A stretch of 60,000 nt of DNA, taken from Owenia fusiformis (Eukaryota > Annelida > Polychaeta > Sabellida > Oweniidae). The translations under genes and the position numbers were made by a program. A model generated the notes under the pieces. That model did not search any database. It had not been told where the DNA came from and saw only the letters and a program-made list of their open reading frames with translations. This document shows positions 12,901-25,227 of the stretch, piece after piece. The stretch lies in the NCBI GenBank assembly GCA_903813345.2, contig CAIIXF020000003.1, positions 26,057,248 through 26,117,247 of the forward strand, written 5' to 3'. Position 1 is the stretch's first letter; every line of letters begins with the position of its first letter.

Positions 12901-15900
12901 GCCGCTTTAAAGCGCAATCAAAGCGCCGTCGGTGCGAACGTAGCTTGAACAGTTTTAATTTTTGCGCTCTTGCCGAATATCCCGCTTAACTCCGAGCTTT
13001 TCTACGACCTATTACGACCCCGACGCTTTAATCAAGCTTTGTTACGCTTTGGTCCCGCTTTACAAGCCGCTTTAAAGCGCCATCAAAGCGCCATTGGTGT
13101 GAACGTAGCTTAAGGGAAATAGTAGAGAGGTTTCGCACAACGTTCTTTAATCAACGTATCTCAAATCCGTAATGCACTCACCAGATTTATGCGTAGTACC
13201 TCAAATAAAACGATGCGGTTGCGGTTGCGGTTGCGGATCCGTTTTAGCTATAACCCGTTGTGCGAAATCCCTCTAACACGCTTATTTTTGTTTTCAACTA
13301 AAAAGGAACTTATAGATTAGTGCATGATTAGTGCAAATGGGAAATACCAACAGGTATATATATATCAAAATACTCAGTTCGAAAACAAAAATATAAGAGT
13401 CTAGGCAGACGTACGGAAAAACAGTGTTCTTGAAATTATGTAACGCTGACCACTGCAGATTCGTCGAGGACATTTCAATCCCGATGTGAAAGAAATTATG
13501 GTCCCCTGGGGATTATGGTCCCCTTTCTAAACGGTCATTACTGGAACTGATTGTGTAATAAGGGAAAAAGTTGTATTTAGGTCACCATATAAATCAATGG
13601 AGAGTAGGACCATAATTTGATAGGACCTCCTTCCCCTTTACACCCGGGATTTTAATAAGCATAATGTAATACATTTCTTCCTCCTAGGCATAACGCATAA
13701 CTCCATCAGCCTTGTCTCACACTGGTTGTCGGTTTCTGCCATTCAATATGTGATTAAGCTTTATCACTGTGTTATTCTCAAATCATGATGATTTACAAGA
13801 TCGGATATTCTCTGATATGTCAATCACCAAGATTATTTAGTGCCATGCAACTGACCTGCTAATAAGCGTGTCCACACATGTACATTAGCTAATGTACATG
13901 TATATATAAACAGATCATATCCTATGAAGACTTCTTTACCATCTTGGATATCCAATTATGAAATTTTCTGAAACTTTACAATTCTAGTTGCAATACTTTA
14001 TAATACAATTTGTGAAAATTTGAAGACACCCAGTGCAAAATTGACAAAATGCCAGAACCAGTCTTGTTACTTTTGGAACACCCTGTATATCATAATAAAA
14101 TTTAGGTAAAAACTGCGATGATTTCATTTCGTTACAACTAGTTTCTTGTTCAAATCCTCAGACAACTGACAGAAAATCGCAGGATGACGTAATAGTTTTC
14201 ATGACTGAAAATCAAACTGGTTCATAAATAATCAGCGAGTATGTTTTATACGGGAAATCTTTTAAAGGAAAAAAATAACATGAATCCTTTGCTAGTCATA
14301 TTAAGCACATGCCCAACCGCCAAATGTCATATTTCGTTCATCTTTTACAGGGTCGTCAGATTGGGGAGTGAATTTCCCAGAAGCAAATGGAGATAACCAG
14401 TCACCTATTAACTTGAACTCTCGCGAGGCAGAGTATGACGAGACTTTAAACGAGAATAGTCTGTCGTTTAACTATGTACTATGTCGAGAGACAGACATCA
14501 TCAATAATGGCCACACTTCAGTGATGTACCTACGCTACAAAGCAGGTAATACATTGGACATATAACATACCTGAAATAAAGGCACACGTGGTCATTCATT
14601 TGAATTGATCTCGCATGATTCTGGATTAGTTAAAGGGATTATATTTCAACAAATTTGTATCGATTCAATACAATGAAAAGATACAATACATGTATTTGCA
14701 ATCTACTCTAAATTACCTTTCGTTTAAGTGTAATAAAGCTATACTTCAGAAAGATCTCAAAATTAACGCAAATTCCTGTTTTCCCGACCATTCATACACC
14801 GCCATTTTCTGAGGCACAACTTAGAAAAACAATAGCATGATTGTGATGTACTCTAATATTGCTTCAATTTGAGTATAATAAAGCCATACTTTGAAGAGAT
14901 CAAAAAAAGTATTGCGAAATCTCATGCAATCTCCTTGCCTTTCATTTAAGTATAATAAAGCTATACTTCAGAAAGATCTCAAAATTAATGCAAATTCCTG
15001 TTTTCCCGACCAACTCCCCCCCCCCCCCCATTCATGGCCCTTGGGGGTCCGGGTGAATAACATGGAATAATTGTGAAAAAGTTAGATGTTGTGAATATTA
15101 TACTTCCAAAATTTAAAACAATAATTTTTATTACTTTGGTTTAAAATGAATAACTCTTTTTGCAAAAAAATTCCGTCATTTTTAAAGCGGCTTCCATCTT
15201 GAAAAGAAATTGCGTAAAACTAATCACCAATGCACTTATTTCCACCAAATATATGAAGAAAATCCGTGTACTAGTATTCAAGTTATCTTCTGGACGGACG
15301 GAAGGACTGACGGACAGACGGACTGGCGGACGGATGGCTTCATTATATCCCTCTAGAACCTCGTTCTGTGGGATAAATAAGAGTGACGTTGCAATAGAGT
15401 GGAGTAGAGTTTCAATTATAACGGATTAATAATTGGTGAACGCAAAATCATTACATAAAGCAACACTGTCATTTATACAAGGATGTCATTTCTATATTTT
15501 TTAATTTTCCTTTTTGAAGAAAATGTAGAAGTAATGCTAATAATACTAATAATTTGAACTCTTTGTTTATTCATTTGTTATCACTAACTAGATTTTAATG
15601 AAAACCCATACACTGGACATCTTACTTGATGTGTTTGTATGTCTTTGCTTGTTCTATCAATAACATAATGTTCGTTTCGTTGCTATGTGCGAAGTCTCAT
15701 CTATTATGATATAATGCATATTAATATGTTGCTACACTCTATATATTTCTGTATAATCTGATTATATGAAACTCTGTTAAGGAGATGGTGCCTTCAGATC
15801 TGACTTGACAGCTACTCCAAAGTCTAGTAAGTAAAACATGTATTATGTCCGAACTTATTAGTGAGGTCAAGTTACAGGATTTAAGAGATGTTGTACGTGA

Positions 15901-18900
15901 ACGTGTAGAATTATGGTTTTCTAGGGATGAGTTCTTCTTTCTTAGTTTTTACTTGTCCGATTCAGTTTATTGTTAAAAGGCACAAGAACGTTAGTTGTTA
16001 TTTGGTCCCCGGAAATTGCGATGGGAACAGTGATCCCCGAGGTTCTTTTAAAACGTGTAGCTTGACGTGACCTCCCTATTATTTTGATATCAGACCTTTA
16101 GATTTTGCCAGTATGTACTCAAACAAAATTTAAACATTAAAACATCAATATGTAAATCATGTAAATTGACATTATTTCTTCATCAGTATAAAATTGGACT
16201 GAAATACTATGTTTATGAAACATATCACAACGTATCACATTTCATTTGTCAAATTCTAGCTGTCTGTGGTGGCCCGCTAAAACAAGGTTGTGAGTATGAG
16301 CTTGCTGAATTCCGTTTCCACTGGGGTAAAGAGGATTCGAGAGGTTCCGAGCATACTGTAAATTTTAAGGCGTTTCCAATGGAGGTACTAGTATGCCTAT
16401 TGTTCGAGTGTTGTTAATCTGCATTAATATCTTCAAGTATAATATATTGATTCCGGCGACAGGCGCAGGCCCGTAGCCAGGGGGTGGGGGGGGGGGGGTT
16501 CGCAGAGTTCGGGCTCACCATTTTGAGCACTTCTCAAGTGATTTTAGCAATATTTGGGCCAAAATTGTCAAATGTGAACCCCCCTGGAAATTTTTGAAAA
16601 ATGAACCCCCTCCCTTGGCAAATCCTAGCTACGGGCCTGGGCGTCATATGAAATCCTATTATATTGTTTCATAATCAACTTCGGAATTTTATCATTTTTA
16701 TCATGTCACTCACATCCTGGTGTAACATCTCAGATCCTATCAAAAGCATTATATAATGAACAATTATTACATCACACTGTATTATAGTTTCATATCATAC
16801 CACGTTTTAATTGAATTGGATCGATACTATATTATATACGATGTATAATATTTTATACATGTCCAAATCTTTAGATATTCTTTATGCATAGTACACGATC
16901 CGATGACATTTTCGAATAACAGTGCTTTCTCAATCTCTGAAATGAAAGGTTCAGTTCACCATTGCATTGTGACCTCTTCGACTTCCACTTTATTCGATTA
17001 TGCTTGGAGAGGAAATGTAGAATGCCACTCGACGTTTTGCTGATTTTAAGTCATGTAAGCTTATGCACTTCACAGTTGTTCAAAATTAGCTTCTGTATTA
17101 ATTTGACAACACCTTCTACTTTGCCTCACTGAACTTTTTTATTTCTCAAAACATAGAATCTCAAAGTCAGGAAATTAGGGCGATGAGCAGGAAAATTTTG
17201 TAGGGAATTTCAGTCACAAAAATAACGAATGACAACTTACACTTTCCCCGCGTGTAGTCTATTGTAACATAGAATCCTTTACAGTAAATCGAATCCATCG
17301 AAGACTCACCACTGATCCACTGTGACCTCTGACTCTTCATTAACGTACAATTACATTTTATTAACTATTACCTCCAAATTATAGTTCCAGTACATTCATT
17401 GTAATTTGTAACTGTGCAGTTACACTTTCTCCATTGTGACCTCTTAATCTAATTACTTTGAATATATATCCATTGTGACATTTGCATTATGTATACTCAT
17501 TTTAGCCTTTTACTTTGATGTACAGTTACATAACGTAAATTATGACGTCCATCTCTTTATTTACAGTTACATTACGTCAATAATGACGTACATATCTTTA
17601 TTTACAGTTACATAACGTCAATTATGACGTCCATCTCTTTATTTACAGTTACATTACGTCAATTATGACGTCCATCTCTTTATTTACAGTTACACCTGAT
17701 CCATTTCAACACAACATTGTATTCTAGTCTTGAACAGGCCATGGGGAAACCGGATGGTATTGCAATTATAGCTCTCTTTATACAGGTAACATATCGGCAT
17801 GTCAAATTTGAAAATACATCTTCTCGCGATCGGTATGCTTAAAGCATCTTAAACCCCACTTAATGTTGCAACACAAAATAATAAACTGTAGTTTATTTAC
17901 ATGTGAACAGTTGTAACAAAGAAGAGTATATTATTTTTCTCTTGTTTTTAAAGAGTGGACACCTGACAAACTATCCTAAACCAGTGCTGCACAAAATACG
18001 ATTGACAGTTTTTGATAGTTTTCATCATTTGAAATCCATATACAAATGAAAATGTGCTTTTCTCTTTTGTCACTGCGTATTCTTTAAAATAAAACAATCA
18101 CCTGATTTATGTTGGCACCTAAAGTATTGATCCAAGCTTACTTACAATTCTGCTGCATCCATGATCAATGTTGACACCTGGATTGTTACATGCAGTGCAC
18201 TAAAACTGAACTAATTACACCCTGTTCACTGAACTCAATAGTCGAATAGTAAACACAAAAAAACACTGTACCTGGCCTGTTACATGCAGTGCACTGAACT
18301 AATTACTCCGCTCACCTATCAACACACCTCTAGTCATTACAGAGAATTTTGTTGATCATGGACCATTAACCTTTCATAAGATGCAATGTGGGGTTTAAGT
18401 AAGATAGACCATTCGTCCTGAGTTTTAAGAGAAAATAATGACCTCTGGCCCATGAGCCTTTGGTCATTATTTTTCCTAATACCTAAGACTCATAGTTTAT
18501 CCATATTTTAATCAATCAAGCAGATAGATTAAATAATCTACTTCATTATGTTTTAATCCAATTGGTATATTTACATCTCCTGATGCATTACCAAAATGTG
18601 AAATGTATTCCTCAATTGGACTATGGATTGGTAATCATAAATTATTGAATAAATAATAGTATTTATTTGTAATATTTGTAGGTGGGAAAGGAACATTCCG
18701 GGTTAAGACTTTTGACTGAACATTTGGAGGATATTCAATATAAAGGACGACAGAAAACAGTTTCAGCAGCATTTAACCCAACATGTCTGTTACCAGGTGA
18801 AGTTATGATAAGATGCCAGTCACTAAACAGGTCTCAAATTTCGTTACAATGTATAAACTTCCGTTACTAGGTAAATGATGTGTGACACATCGTTCAATCA

Positions 18901-19839
18901 TAATCAGTCTTAATTTTGTATCACCTATCATCAGCAAATTAGAGGTTGAATCTGTACTTTGATAACAGGAGATTTCATAATCTCAGAATATGACACACAT
19001 GCTTGTCAAAAGATAATATTCACTATTCATGCAATCAATTCTGATTAATACACTATAATTAATCGGATTATTATTGTTACAGATCCCATGCTACGTGACT
19101 TCTGGTGTTATTCCGGGTCACTGACGTCACCACCATGTTGTGAATCTGTCACGTGGATATTATTCAGATATCCCCTGACAATTTCTCACACTCAGGTGAG
19201 ACTCAAACGATGTACCTTTCCTAAAAAATATGAGACGAAAATTAACCAAACTCAAACGTTAATTATGATGATCATTTCCAGGTCTTTCTATTTTGAAGGT
19301 GTCAAATGAAATGCAATCCTGCTGATCCCATCCCATCTCGTCGAGATACATTGTAAAAAGCTGAGGCCCGGGTATACTGTCAATAAAAAAATCAGTCTTA
19401 TTCTTATCCATTAAGCTTATAAAAATCAGTATTATTCTTATACATGTAAGTAATCTCTAGTAAAAGATTCAGAGTCAGTATAATATACATGTATACACCA
19501 CGCATTATAAACAACTCGATCAGTTCACTAGCGGACATTTTAAACATATTTTTAACGTATTCCTGGGCCTCGGGTAAAAAGCATCCGCATGACGTTATTT
19601 TCTTATTTCCTGTGTTCATGTTCATAATTCCCATGGCATTTATAGTTTAACTGTTTTACGAAATGTTTACGATGGACAGAAATGCCTAGAGATCTGTTTT
19701 TCAGATGGAGGAATTCCGTCGACTTAGAACCTACAACAAAGGAGAGACACTTGCAACGGGAGAAGATGGCGCTCTAGTCGACAACTTCCGGCCTACGCAG
19801 CCAATCAACGACCGAATAATCAGAGCCTCGTTTCAATGA
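9800..19839 (+). CDS. CA8: carbonic anhydrase-related protein VIII (CARP VIII), 7 exons
   Basis: Seven exons (9800-9914, 14351-14545, 16260-16384, 17690-17785, 18682-18796, 19083-19195, 19705-19839) join in phase, 894 bases, to a 297-aa alpha-carbonic-anhydrase fold ending in the family's typical IRASFQ-like terminus. The N-terminus is acidic, as in CARP VIII. The QSPINL motif is at residues 55-60. The first zinc ligand (His94 of CA II) is Arg122. The second and third ligand positions are His124 and His147, and the gate-keeper Thr is Thr230. Arg at the first ligand is the CARP VIII hallmark and implies no CO2 hydratase activity. In vertebrates this cytosolic protein binds the IP3 receptor and lowers its IP3 affinity; that role here is inferred. 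Intron 1 is 4.4 kb. A 41-bp minisatellite carrying copies of the splice acceptor abuts exon 4. Length matches the usual 290 aa. Confidence 0.95.
10611..10696. repeat. hairpin in CA8 intron 1
   Basis: gactttacagtcatggtc (10611) is repeated in inverted form as gaccatgactgtaaagtc (ending 10696), giving perfect 18-base arms around a roughly 48-base loop. It may be a miniature element or regulatory hairpin. The rest of 9915-12129 is intron, with a weak direct duplication around 10855-10900 and 11470-11550 (cttttgagca...caggtgtccaag). Confidence 0.6.
12130..13113. mobile_element. TTAA-flanked foldback element in CA8 intron 1
   Basis: Both ends carry TTAA (12130-12133 and 13110-13113) next to the inverted ends agctacgttcacaccaacgg and its reverse complement. 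The left half holds two direct copies of a roughly 230-base module (12133 and 12373). The right half holds the same modules inverted. The module is built from many aaagcg/cgcttt repeats. TTAA target duplications are the mark of piggyBac-type insertion, so this is probably a non-autonomous piggyBac-like foldback element. No transposase is present. Confidence 0.75.
13114..14350. other. remainder of CA8 intron 1
   Basis: No gene. It has a triple gcggtt run near 13217-13235 and a short duplicated phrase 'attatggtcccc' at about 13496-13525. Confidence 0.4.
14351..14545 (+). CDS. CA8: CA8 exon 2
   Basis: Residues 39-103. Acceptor ttttacag|ggtcgtc, donor agcag|gtaata. It holds [20 protein letters not shown], very close to the CARP VIII segment around [11 protein letters not shown], and a conserved NNGHT at residues 90-94. 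Confidence 0.95.
14716..15380 (-). mobile_element. interspersed repeat, hairpin/(TCCG)n family, copy B
   Basis: An inverted relative of the copies at 8154 and 49284, inside CA8 intron 2. Read on the minus strand it starts near 15380 with agaac...gttct and goes into a (TCCG)n tract (15291-15340). It then has 'gacttgaat...', 'caagatgg' and the Atactt/ataaagctata body. A roughly 80-base segment (tttaagtataataaagctat...) is present twice, at about 14716 and 14937. A C13 run lies at 15017-15029. Confidence 0.6.
16260..16384 (+). CDS. CA8: CA8 exon 3 (zinc-site segment)
   Basis: Residues 104-145. Acceptor aaattctag|ctgtc, donor atggag|gtacta. It contains EFRFHWGKE (Arg122 in place of the first zinc His, His124 kept) and [15 protein letters not shown]. 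Confidence 0.95.
16466..16639. mobile_element. 174-bp MITE in CA8 intron 3
   Basis: Perfect 12-base terminal inverted repeats, caggcccgtagc at 16466 and gctacgggcctg ending 16639. The G-rich left side and C-rich right side (ggggggttcgcag / gaaccccctcc) extend the foldback. There is no coding capacity. Confidence 0.7.
17521..17689. repeat. CA8: 41-bp minisatellite carrying the CA8 exon-4 splice acceptor
   Basis: tacagttac occurs at 17521, 17562, 17603, 17644 and 17685, exactly 41 bases apart. The last occurrence is the genuine exon-4 acceptor (AG 17688-17689). Each copy includes the pyrimidine tract ctctttatttacag and the first bases of the exon (tta). The unit has thus grown out of the intron-exon junction. 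Confidence 0.9.
17690..17785 (+). CDS. CA8: CA8 exon 4
   Basis: Residues 146-177, starting [11 protein letters not shown], with His147 at the third zinc-ligand position, and ending AIIALFIQ. Acceptor tttacag|ttacac, donor atacag|gtaaca. Four more copies of the same acceptor lie immediately upstream in a 41-bp tandem array. Confidence 0.95.
18682..18796 (+). CDS. CA8: CA8 exon 5
   Basis: Residues 178-215, [11 protein letters not shown] to CLLP. Acceptor tttgtag|gtggga, donor ttaccag|gtgaag. The motif DIQYKG is the CARP VIII version of this loop. Confidence 0.93.
19083..19195 (+). CDS. CA8: CA8 exon 6
   Basis: Residues 216-253. Acceptor gttacag|atcccatg, donor actcag|gtgaga. It contains GSLTSPPC with Thr230, equal to Thr199 of CA II, and [13 protein letters not shown]. 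Confidence 0.95.
19705..19839 (+). CDS. CA8: CA8 exon 7 (C-terminus and stop)
   Basis: Residues 254-297 and TGA at 19837-19839. Acceptor tttttcag|atggag. It holds [11 protein letters not shown] and ends IIRASFQ, the alpha-CA C-terminal signature. Confidence 0.95.
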   Translation: MEEFRRLRTYNKGETLATGEDGALVDNFRPTQPINDRIIRASFQ

Positions 19840-19983
19840 GGCCCACAATGCTCATCTGCGTCAAATGCCTATAAGTTCAAAAGGCCGAAATGAAAAATAC
19901 CACAAATGTAGCTAGCTGGAAAATTAATATCGTTTGTATCATTTAAATGTGAACATTTCTTTTGCTCAAACTATCGTATAGGA

Positions 19984-19989
19984 AATAAA
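19984..19989 (+). terminator. CA8: polyadenylation signal of CA8
   Basis: AATAAA about 145 bases after the CA8 stop codon, the first canonical hexamer downstream. Confidence 0.6.
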
Positions 19990-20548
19990 ATTTAACAGGC
20001 ATTTATGTACAAATGTTAACGTCGTTCATGCCTTACGTGCATCTCGTATGGGAGTCTGGATCTCATTCATTACGATACTTTTATACTGACAGTCCAATAC
20101 TGTATTTGTAAAACAACATGTAACAGTATTTTCCATTTGTATGGTGAACTTTATAGATGCCTTTAATGTGCTTTCTGATGTTGCTTAATAAGAGGAACCC
20201 TGAATCCCTGATCAACCAGACTTGGTTCTACTTTCCAAACGATGTTTAGGTCATACCTCTGCAATATAGTTATGGTGTATATCAGGGTCGGGAACAATTT
20301 TCAAATGATCCGAATAAAAGCTCAATCACTGTATTGTCAATAGATTAGATACAAGTAAAAATATAGCCTTGTTTCAAATATTAAATTAAAAAGTAGGGCA
20401 TATTCAAAATTTAGTCAGAGTGATATCATATTTGCCATCTAAATGTAAAGATACAATTAAAAATGTGCTTAACATAATTATTTATCAACTTTGAAAAAAC
20501 TTTCTTTGAAAATGTGACTTAGGTCGGGGAAATTCCCCATAGACATTA

Positions 20549-21480
20549 CAGGGTGACCCAAAAAATGCAACCCTCCATTTCTTCAATATTTTTCTTAAAT
20601 GGAGGTTAATTGCTCTGAAATTTGGCACACAAGGACTTCATTCAATGTGGAATCTTCTGGCAAAGTTTCAATAATCATAGTCTTATATTGATAGAGTTAT
20701 GGTCGTTCCAAAATATGCTCCAAATGTCGTCCATTTCCAATGTTAGGTTTTCGGATGAATCACATTCCCTTCTTTCCGAACATGTAAACGCAAGAAAGAG
20801 TGTGTTCTGGGATCACAAATTCCAGATGAAGTGCTTCAAAGGCCCCTTCATTTTGTTAAATGAACAGCTTGGGCTGCCAATTTCCAAACATGAATTCATC
20901 AGCCCCTTTTGGTTTGAGGTTGATAATGGCAACACTGTTACTGTTAACACACAGCGCAATATTGGCGTTCCCGAGAAGTTCTAGGCAGTTCTAGAGTGAC
21001 TTAGAGGCTTCAATAGAGAAGAACAGTGGTTCTAGAAGGATGGAGCTACTCCTCACACTTCTAATGATAGCATAGCCTGGCTCACTAGTTGTTTCTATGA
21101 GAATATTATCAATTTATCTCTCCTAGGACGGAGAACCCATGGTCATCCCACAGTCTTGATCTCAATGCCCCTGACTTCTATAAATGGGATTATTTGAATA
21201 AATGTGTATGAAAATAACCATACCGCAATTGCAGAACTCCAACAGGCAATGGCTGCAAAAATTTGAGCCATACCCATGGGGAAGAATGCATCTGTGTTAT
21301 GAACGGTTTTCCTTGAACATTGCAAGTTAGTTTTCAGCGAAATTGACGACATCTGGAGCATATTTTGAAACAACCATAACTCTATCAATATAAGACTATG
21401 ATTATTAAAACTTTGCCTGTATAAAACAAAAAGTGAAATATCTTTTCTTGTGTTGGACACATAATATTTTCTTTTACTTT
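20549..21480 (+). pseudogene. relic of a Tc1/mariner-type transposon
   Basis: The + strand encodes two broken transposase pieces. FSDESHSLLSEHVNARKSVFW near 20748 resembles the FxDE-H...N motif around the second catalytic Asp. WSSHSLDLNAPDFYKWDYL from 21140 resembles the W-x-x-xSPDLNPxDFxxWxYLK segment before the last catalytic residue. Stops follow directly. Inverted arms of about 100 bases (20635-20732 against 21335-21440; shared atcatagtcttatattgat) and a TACAGGGTGACCC-like left end (20547) support a transposon. Catalytic function is lost. Confidence 0.65.
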
Positions 21481-21907
21481 TAATTATCAGACATATAAGT
21501 GTAATATGAAAATTGATTTACTTAATCTGATGAATTTTGAGGTTCAAGGGAACATTCTACCAAAGCTGCCATCTGTTATCTGACCCGAATTATCCATCTG
21601 GTGGTGAAACTGGTAACTATCTACTAGCACCTGGGTTATTACAATTACTACAGGTTTGTTTTAGGGTGTTTATTCGAGACTACTGATGATCAACTATAAT
21701 TAGGACCACAACAAAAGATTAATAATCAAAATTAACAGTCTGTTGAAAACAGCCTGTTGCTAGAGTACCGATAGAGAAAAACAGTTTGTATATCATGTTA
21801 ATTGAAACTCTGAGGTGGTTTCAATAGGAGGAAAATAACACTTCAAATGATAAACGTCAAATGGCATTACAGAGTAACGGTGGTGTTTGTGAATTATTAC
21901 CATTATA

Positions 21908-22286
21908 CAGGATGGGCAATAAAAATGGGACACTTTGTATTCTTAAAAGTATTTTGGATCAAACAGATAAACCATGTATTATATACCAAAAGATGGAGAA
22001 TTTAATTAGTTTTAATAAGATATTATAATATCATGTGACTTATCTTCAACAATTTAGAAATCACGAAAATTTTGATTGTGATTTCATAATTCACAGAGAC
22101 GATTAACAATCTGTAAATGAAGCAATTCATGAAAATGGATTTCCAATATGTCTGTCTCTTGCTTTGATGATAGAATGACTACTGTACTAGTAATTAATTT
22201 TTGAAAACTAATTACTTTACATTACATATTACATGCTCTTTTAAATAGAATAAATGTGAGTGTCCAATTTTTATTTGCCCACCCTG
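21908..22286. mobile_element. 379-bp TA-flanked MITE
   Basis: Terminal inverted repeats caggatgggcaataaaaatg (21908) and its near reverse complement ttttatttgcccaccctg (ending 22286) are bounded by TA on both sides (21906-21907 and 22287-22288). This is the mariner/Tc1 insertion signature. The inside is non-coding. Confidence 0.75.
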
Positions 22287-23739
22287 TATACCTATTGAAA
22301 TTTCCACGTGTTGTGGACTGTCTTACATACTGAAATGAATGTCTTTATAAAGTACACTGGTGAAACTGGGGTCAACCATACATTCATATAAATTGAAAAG
22401 ATGCCAATTACACTACCCGCTAAAGGATTAGAAAACCTGGAAACTATCCAAAAGATAAATGGACAAACAATTACGTGATAAATATATGGCATTCAGATTC
22501 ATTAAAAACATTATTCCAAATGGAATAAACTTCACGTGCACTATGTTACATCATTTTACGTATCGAATGTAGTTTTTTGACGATTACACATCCTATCGAT
22601 TAAATAAGTGTACGTACATGTCAATTCAAAACAAAACTTTAGGTTATGCATGTTCATACCAAGAAAATATAGTTATTGGGTGTTTGAATACTACGTAATT
22701 TAAAGAGAGAATCAGAGATAGCGAGCAGGCTAAACAAAAAATTGTTTCAATTTTAGAATATTTTTGGCTCAGGTCATTCCTTGTCATGTCTATTTTCTAA
22801 AAATCACAAAAGTGCACACTTTATTCAAAGAAAACGAAAGATTTTTACAAAACTGTAGTATTTTTCTATAAGAATGGTTACTATTCTTATTTTTTTGGGA
22901 GAATTTAAACATTTTTCACCCATTTTTGCACTTTGAATCATAAATAACTTCACCAATTTATAACATATTGTGAATCTTTTGGGAGATATTGTATTTGATA
23001 TTGTAAGGAATAGATTGCTAGGTCAATTATGCATGTTGCTTGTAATTTTGTCACCCCCTATAGATCTGATTCTGCCTTTAAAGTGTATTGTGATATAAAA
23101 ATCCTGACTATGATATTTTGAGATATGAATAATTAATAGAGTAAGGGTGACCTTATTTATAGTTTTGAAATGTTAAACGTTACTACAATATTTATAAGAA
23201 AACTTTGATAGTCATACACCTGTCGTGTCATATCACCATTCGCCAAAATTTACGTTATGCTCGGGAGGTTTTAAAACGGCTCGACCTCGCTGGCAATATT
23301 TCAACATCACTGGGGGGGTATCGTGATGCAACAACACCGTGTTGTTGCATCAAGATGGCCAACCTTCCGATGATCGATTTTCGTACGATACTTTGTTTTC
23401 ACAATTTAAACCCATTTTTAGGACGAGTTGTTCAATAATCATACACATGCAGTTAGCGAATGATCTGTATTTTAAAAAATTGTCATAAGTATACATGTAG
23501 CATCATCGAGAAGCGATAAATTCGCGGTTTTATTTCCTCACTATTGATGCAACAACACCCCTCTGTTTATTATTGATGATGCAACAACACCAATGTGCTG
23601 ATGCAAAAACGCCAATATAATGTATTATTGAATAACAAGAGAAACTGTTTTATGCTCTGTTTACAGGTGTTGGTCGGGTCATAAATAAAACGAGTGAGTC
23701 TGTGGTCCATGAATGAAACGTATTTTGTTTGGTTTCTTA

Positions 23740-24475
23740 ATGTATTTTAACTTCAGTCTTTGAACCGAGCCTACAAACGGATCTTGTGCATTTAACACTT
23801 GGCGAAAAACCAGTGTCATTGAAAGGTTTAACAGTGAAGTCAATTCAAAAAATATTAAATAGAAACAAATATTTGGAACCACTGTATAAAAATGAACATG
23901 ATCGTGAGTTAGGAAGAACAGATTACTTTAAAATGGCTTATAGATGCACGAAAAAAATAAAATTCGACAACTTCAATTTAAGATTCTACATGGTATTTGT
24001 ACCACAAATGCTTACTTAACGCAGATAGGAATCAAACAGGATGCTAAATGTAGTTACTGTCCACTAAGAGACACTTTAAAGCACAAGTTTGGGAATGTAG
24101 GCGGGTTCAAATTCTTTTAAAAGCTATTAAGAGAATTTAGGGAAATTATTCAATGTAAATCTTAATTTTAATGACCATGATATGGTGTTCGGAAGACCTG
24201 TAAATAATGAAAACACTTTGCTAAACAGGCTATCACTAGCAATCAAATATTATATGTATGTAAAACAATTTAATGAGGTAAATCCCAACTTGAACGTGAC
24301 TCAATTTGAAAATACCATGTTTATATATATACCGGAACTTCTGGGTATGACTGTTGCGAATGTCTGAATGAATGGAGGTGGTGTGTGAAAGTGGTTTAAT
24401 ATTTTATCTTTGCCTTGTTTAATGTATTATTTTATGTTTGATTCAATAAAAAAATAAAAATAAAAAAAAAATGTT
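23740..24475 (+). pseudogene. 3' end of a LINE with A-rich tail
   Basis: Open frames at 23786-24019 and 24182-24366, plus a frame-shifted join, give a retrotransposon C-terminal region. It has a Cys-x-x-Cys motif in KCSYCPLRDTLKH near 24045-24085 and a terminal NRLSLAIKYYMY helix. It ends in aataaaaaaataaaaat plus ten A (about 24444-24470), a normal LINE 3' tail. It is truncated at 5' and has at least one frameshift. Confidence 0.65.
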
Positions 24476-25227
24476 TTTGTCTTTATCAAAGTAAAAAGGA
24501 TATATACAGGCAAACTAAATACATGGCTAACTATTGAATCCCCTGGAGCCAACCTCATTGATATTGTATCTGAAAAATAAAGATTATACATTTTCTAAAT
24601 TAAATGCCCTTGATTTAATGGAAATTGTTTACAAAGAACTAATTATTTATGGAGGACAACACATATCAGCCATTTTGTGTTGTATATTATCCTACCCAAA
24701 GTATGACGTCATATATCAAGTTGAAGAGTTGTATACGCTGCCCAGGAGTTGCGTACGCTATCCAGTAGTTTTACATCGTTCTCAAGAGTTGTATAGGATG
24801 AATGTTGGTTTAATGATATTCCAGTTACACAATGCTATTATATAGAGGTTATTTACTGAGAGGGATTCAATATTGGTTTAATTCCGAGAGACATGATATT
24901 TCCCAAGGACCCGGGGGGAATCTGGGATTACTGTATCCCTATCAATTTACCTTTTTGGGCCTAAATCCTATCACTTTTGTTTTCCTTTTTACTCAGTCGG
25001 AGAGAACGAATCAAAGGAGAGCAATACTTCTACATGTGCACCGTGCAAGATTTTTATAAAACTTGTAACTAAACCTCCCTAATAAACAGATAAAGTCAAT
25101 TAGACGTTTTTACACGTTGACTCTCCAAATTGGAGGAAATAAAGAATCATTTCATATCATATCCTAATTGAAACAATCATCCTATCAACATGCTTTTTGA
25201 AGTGTTCTCCGATAAGCTCACGAATGT

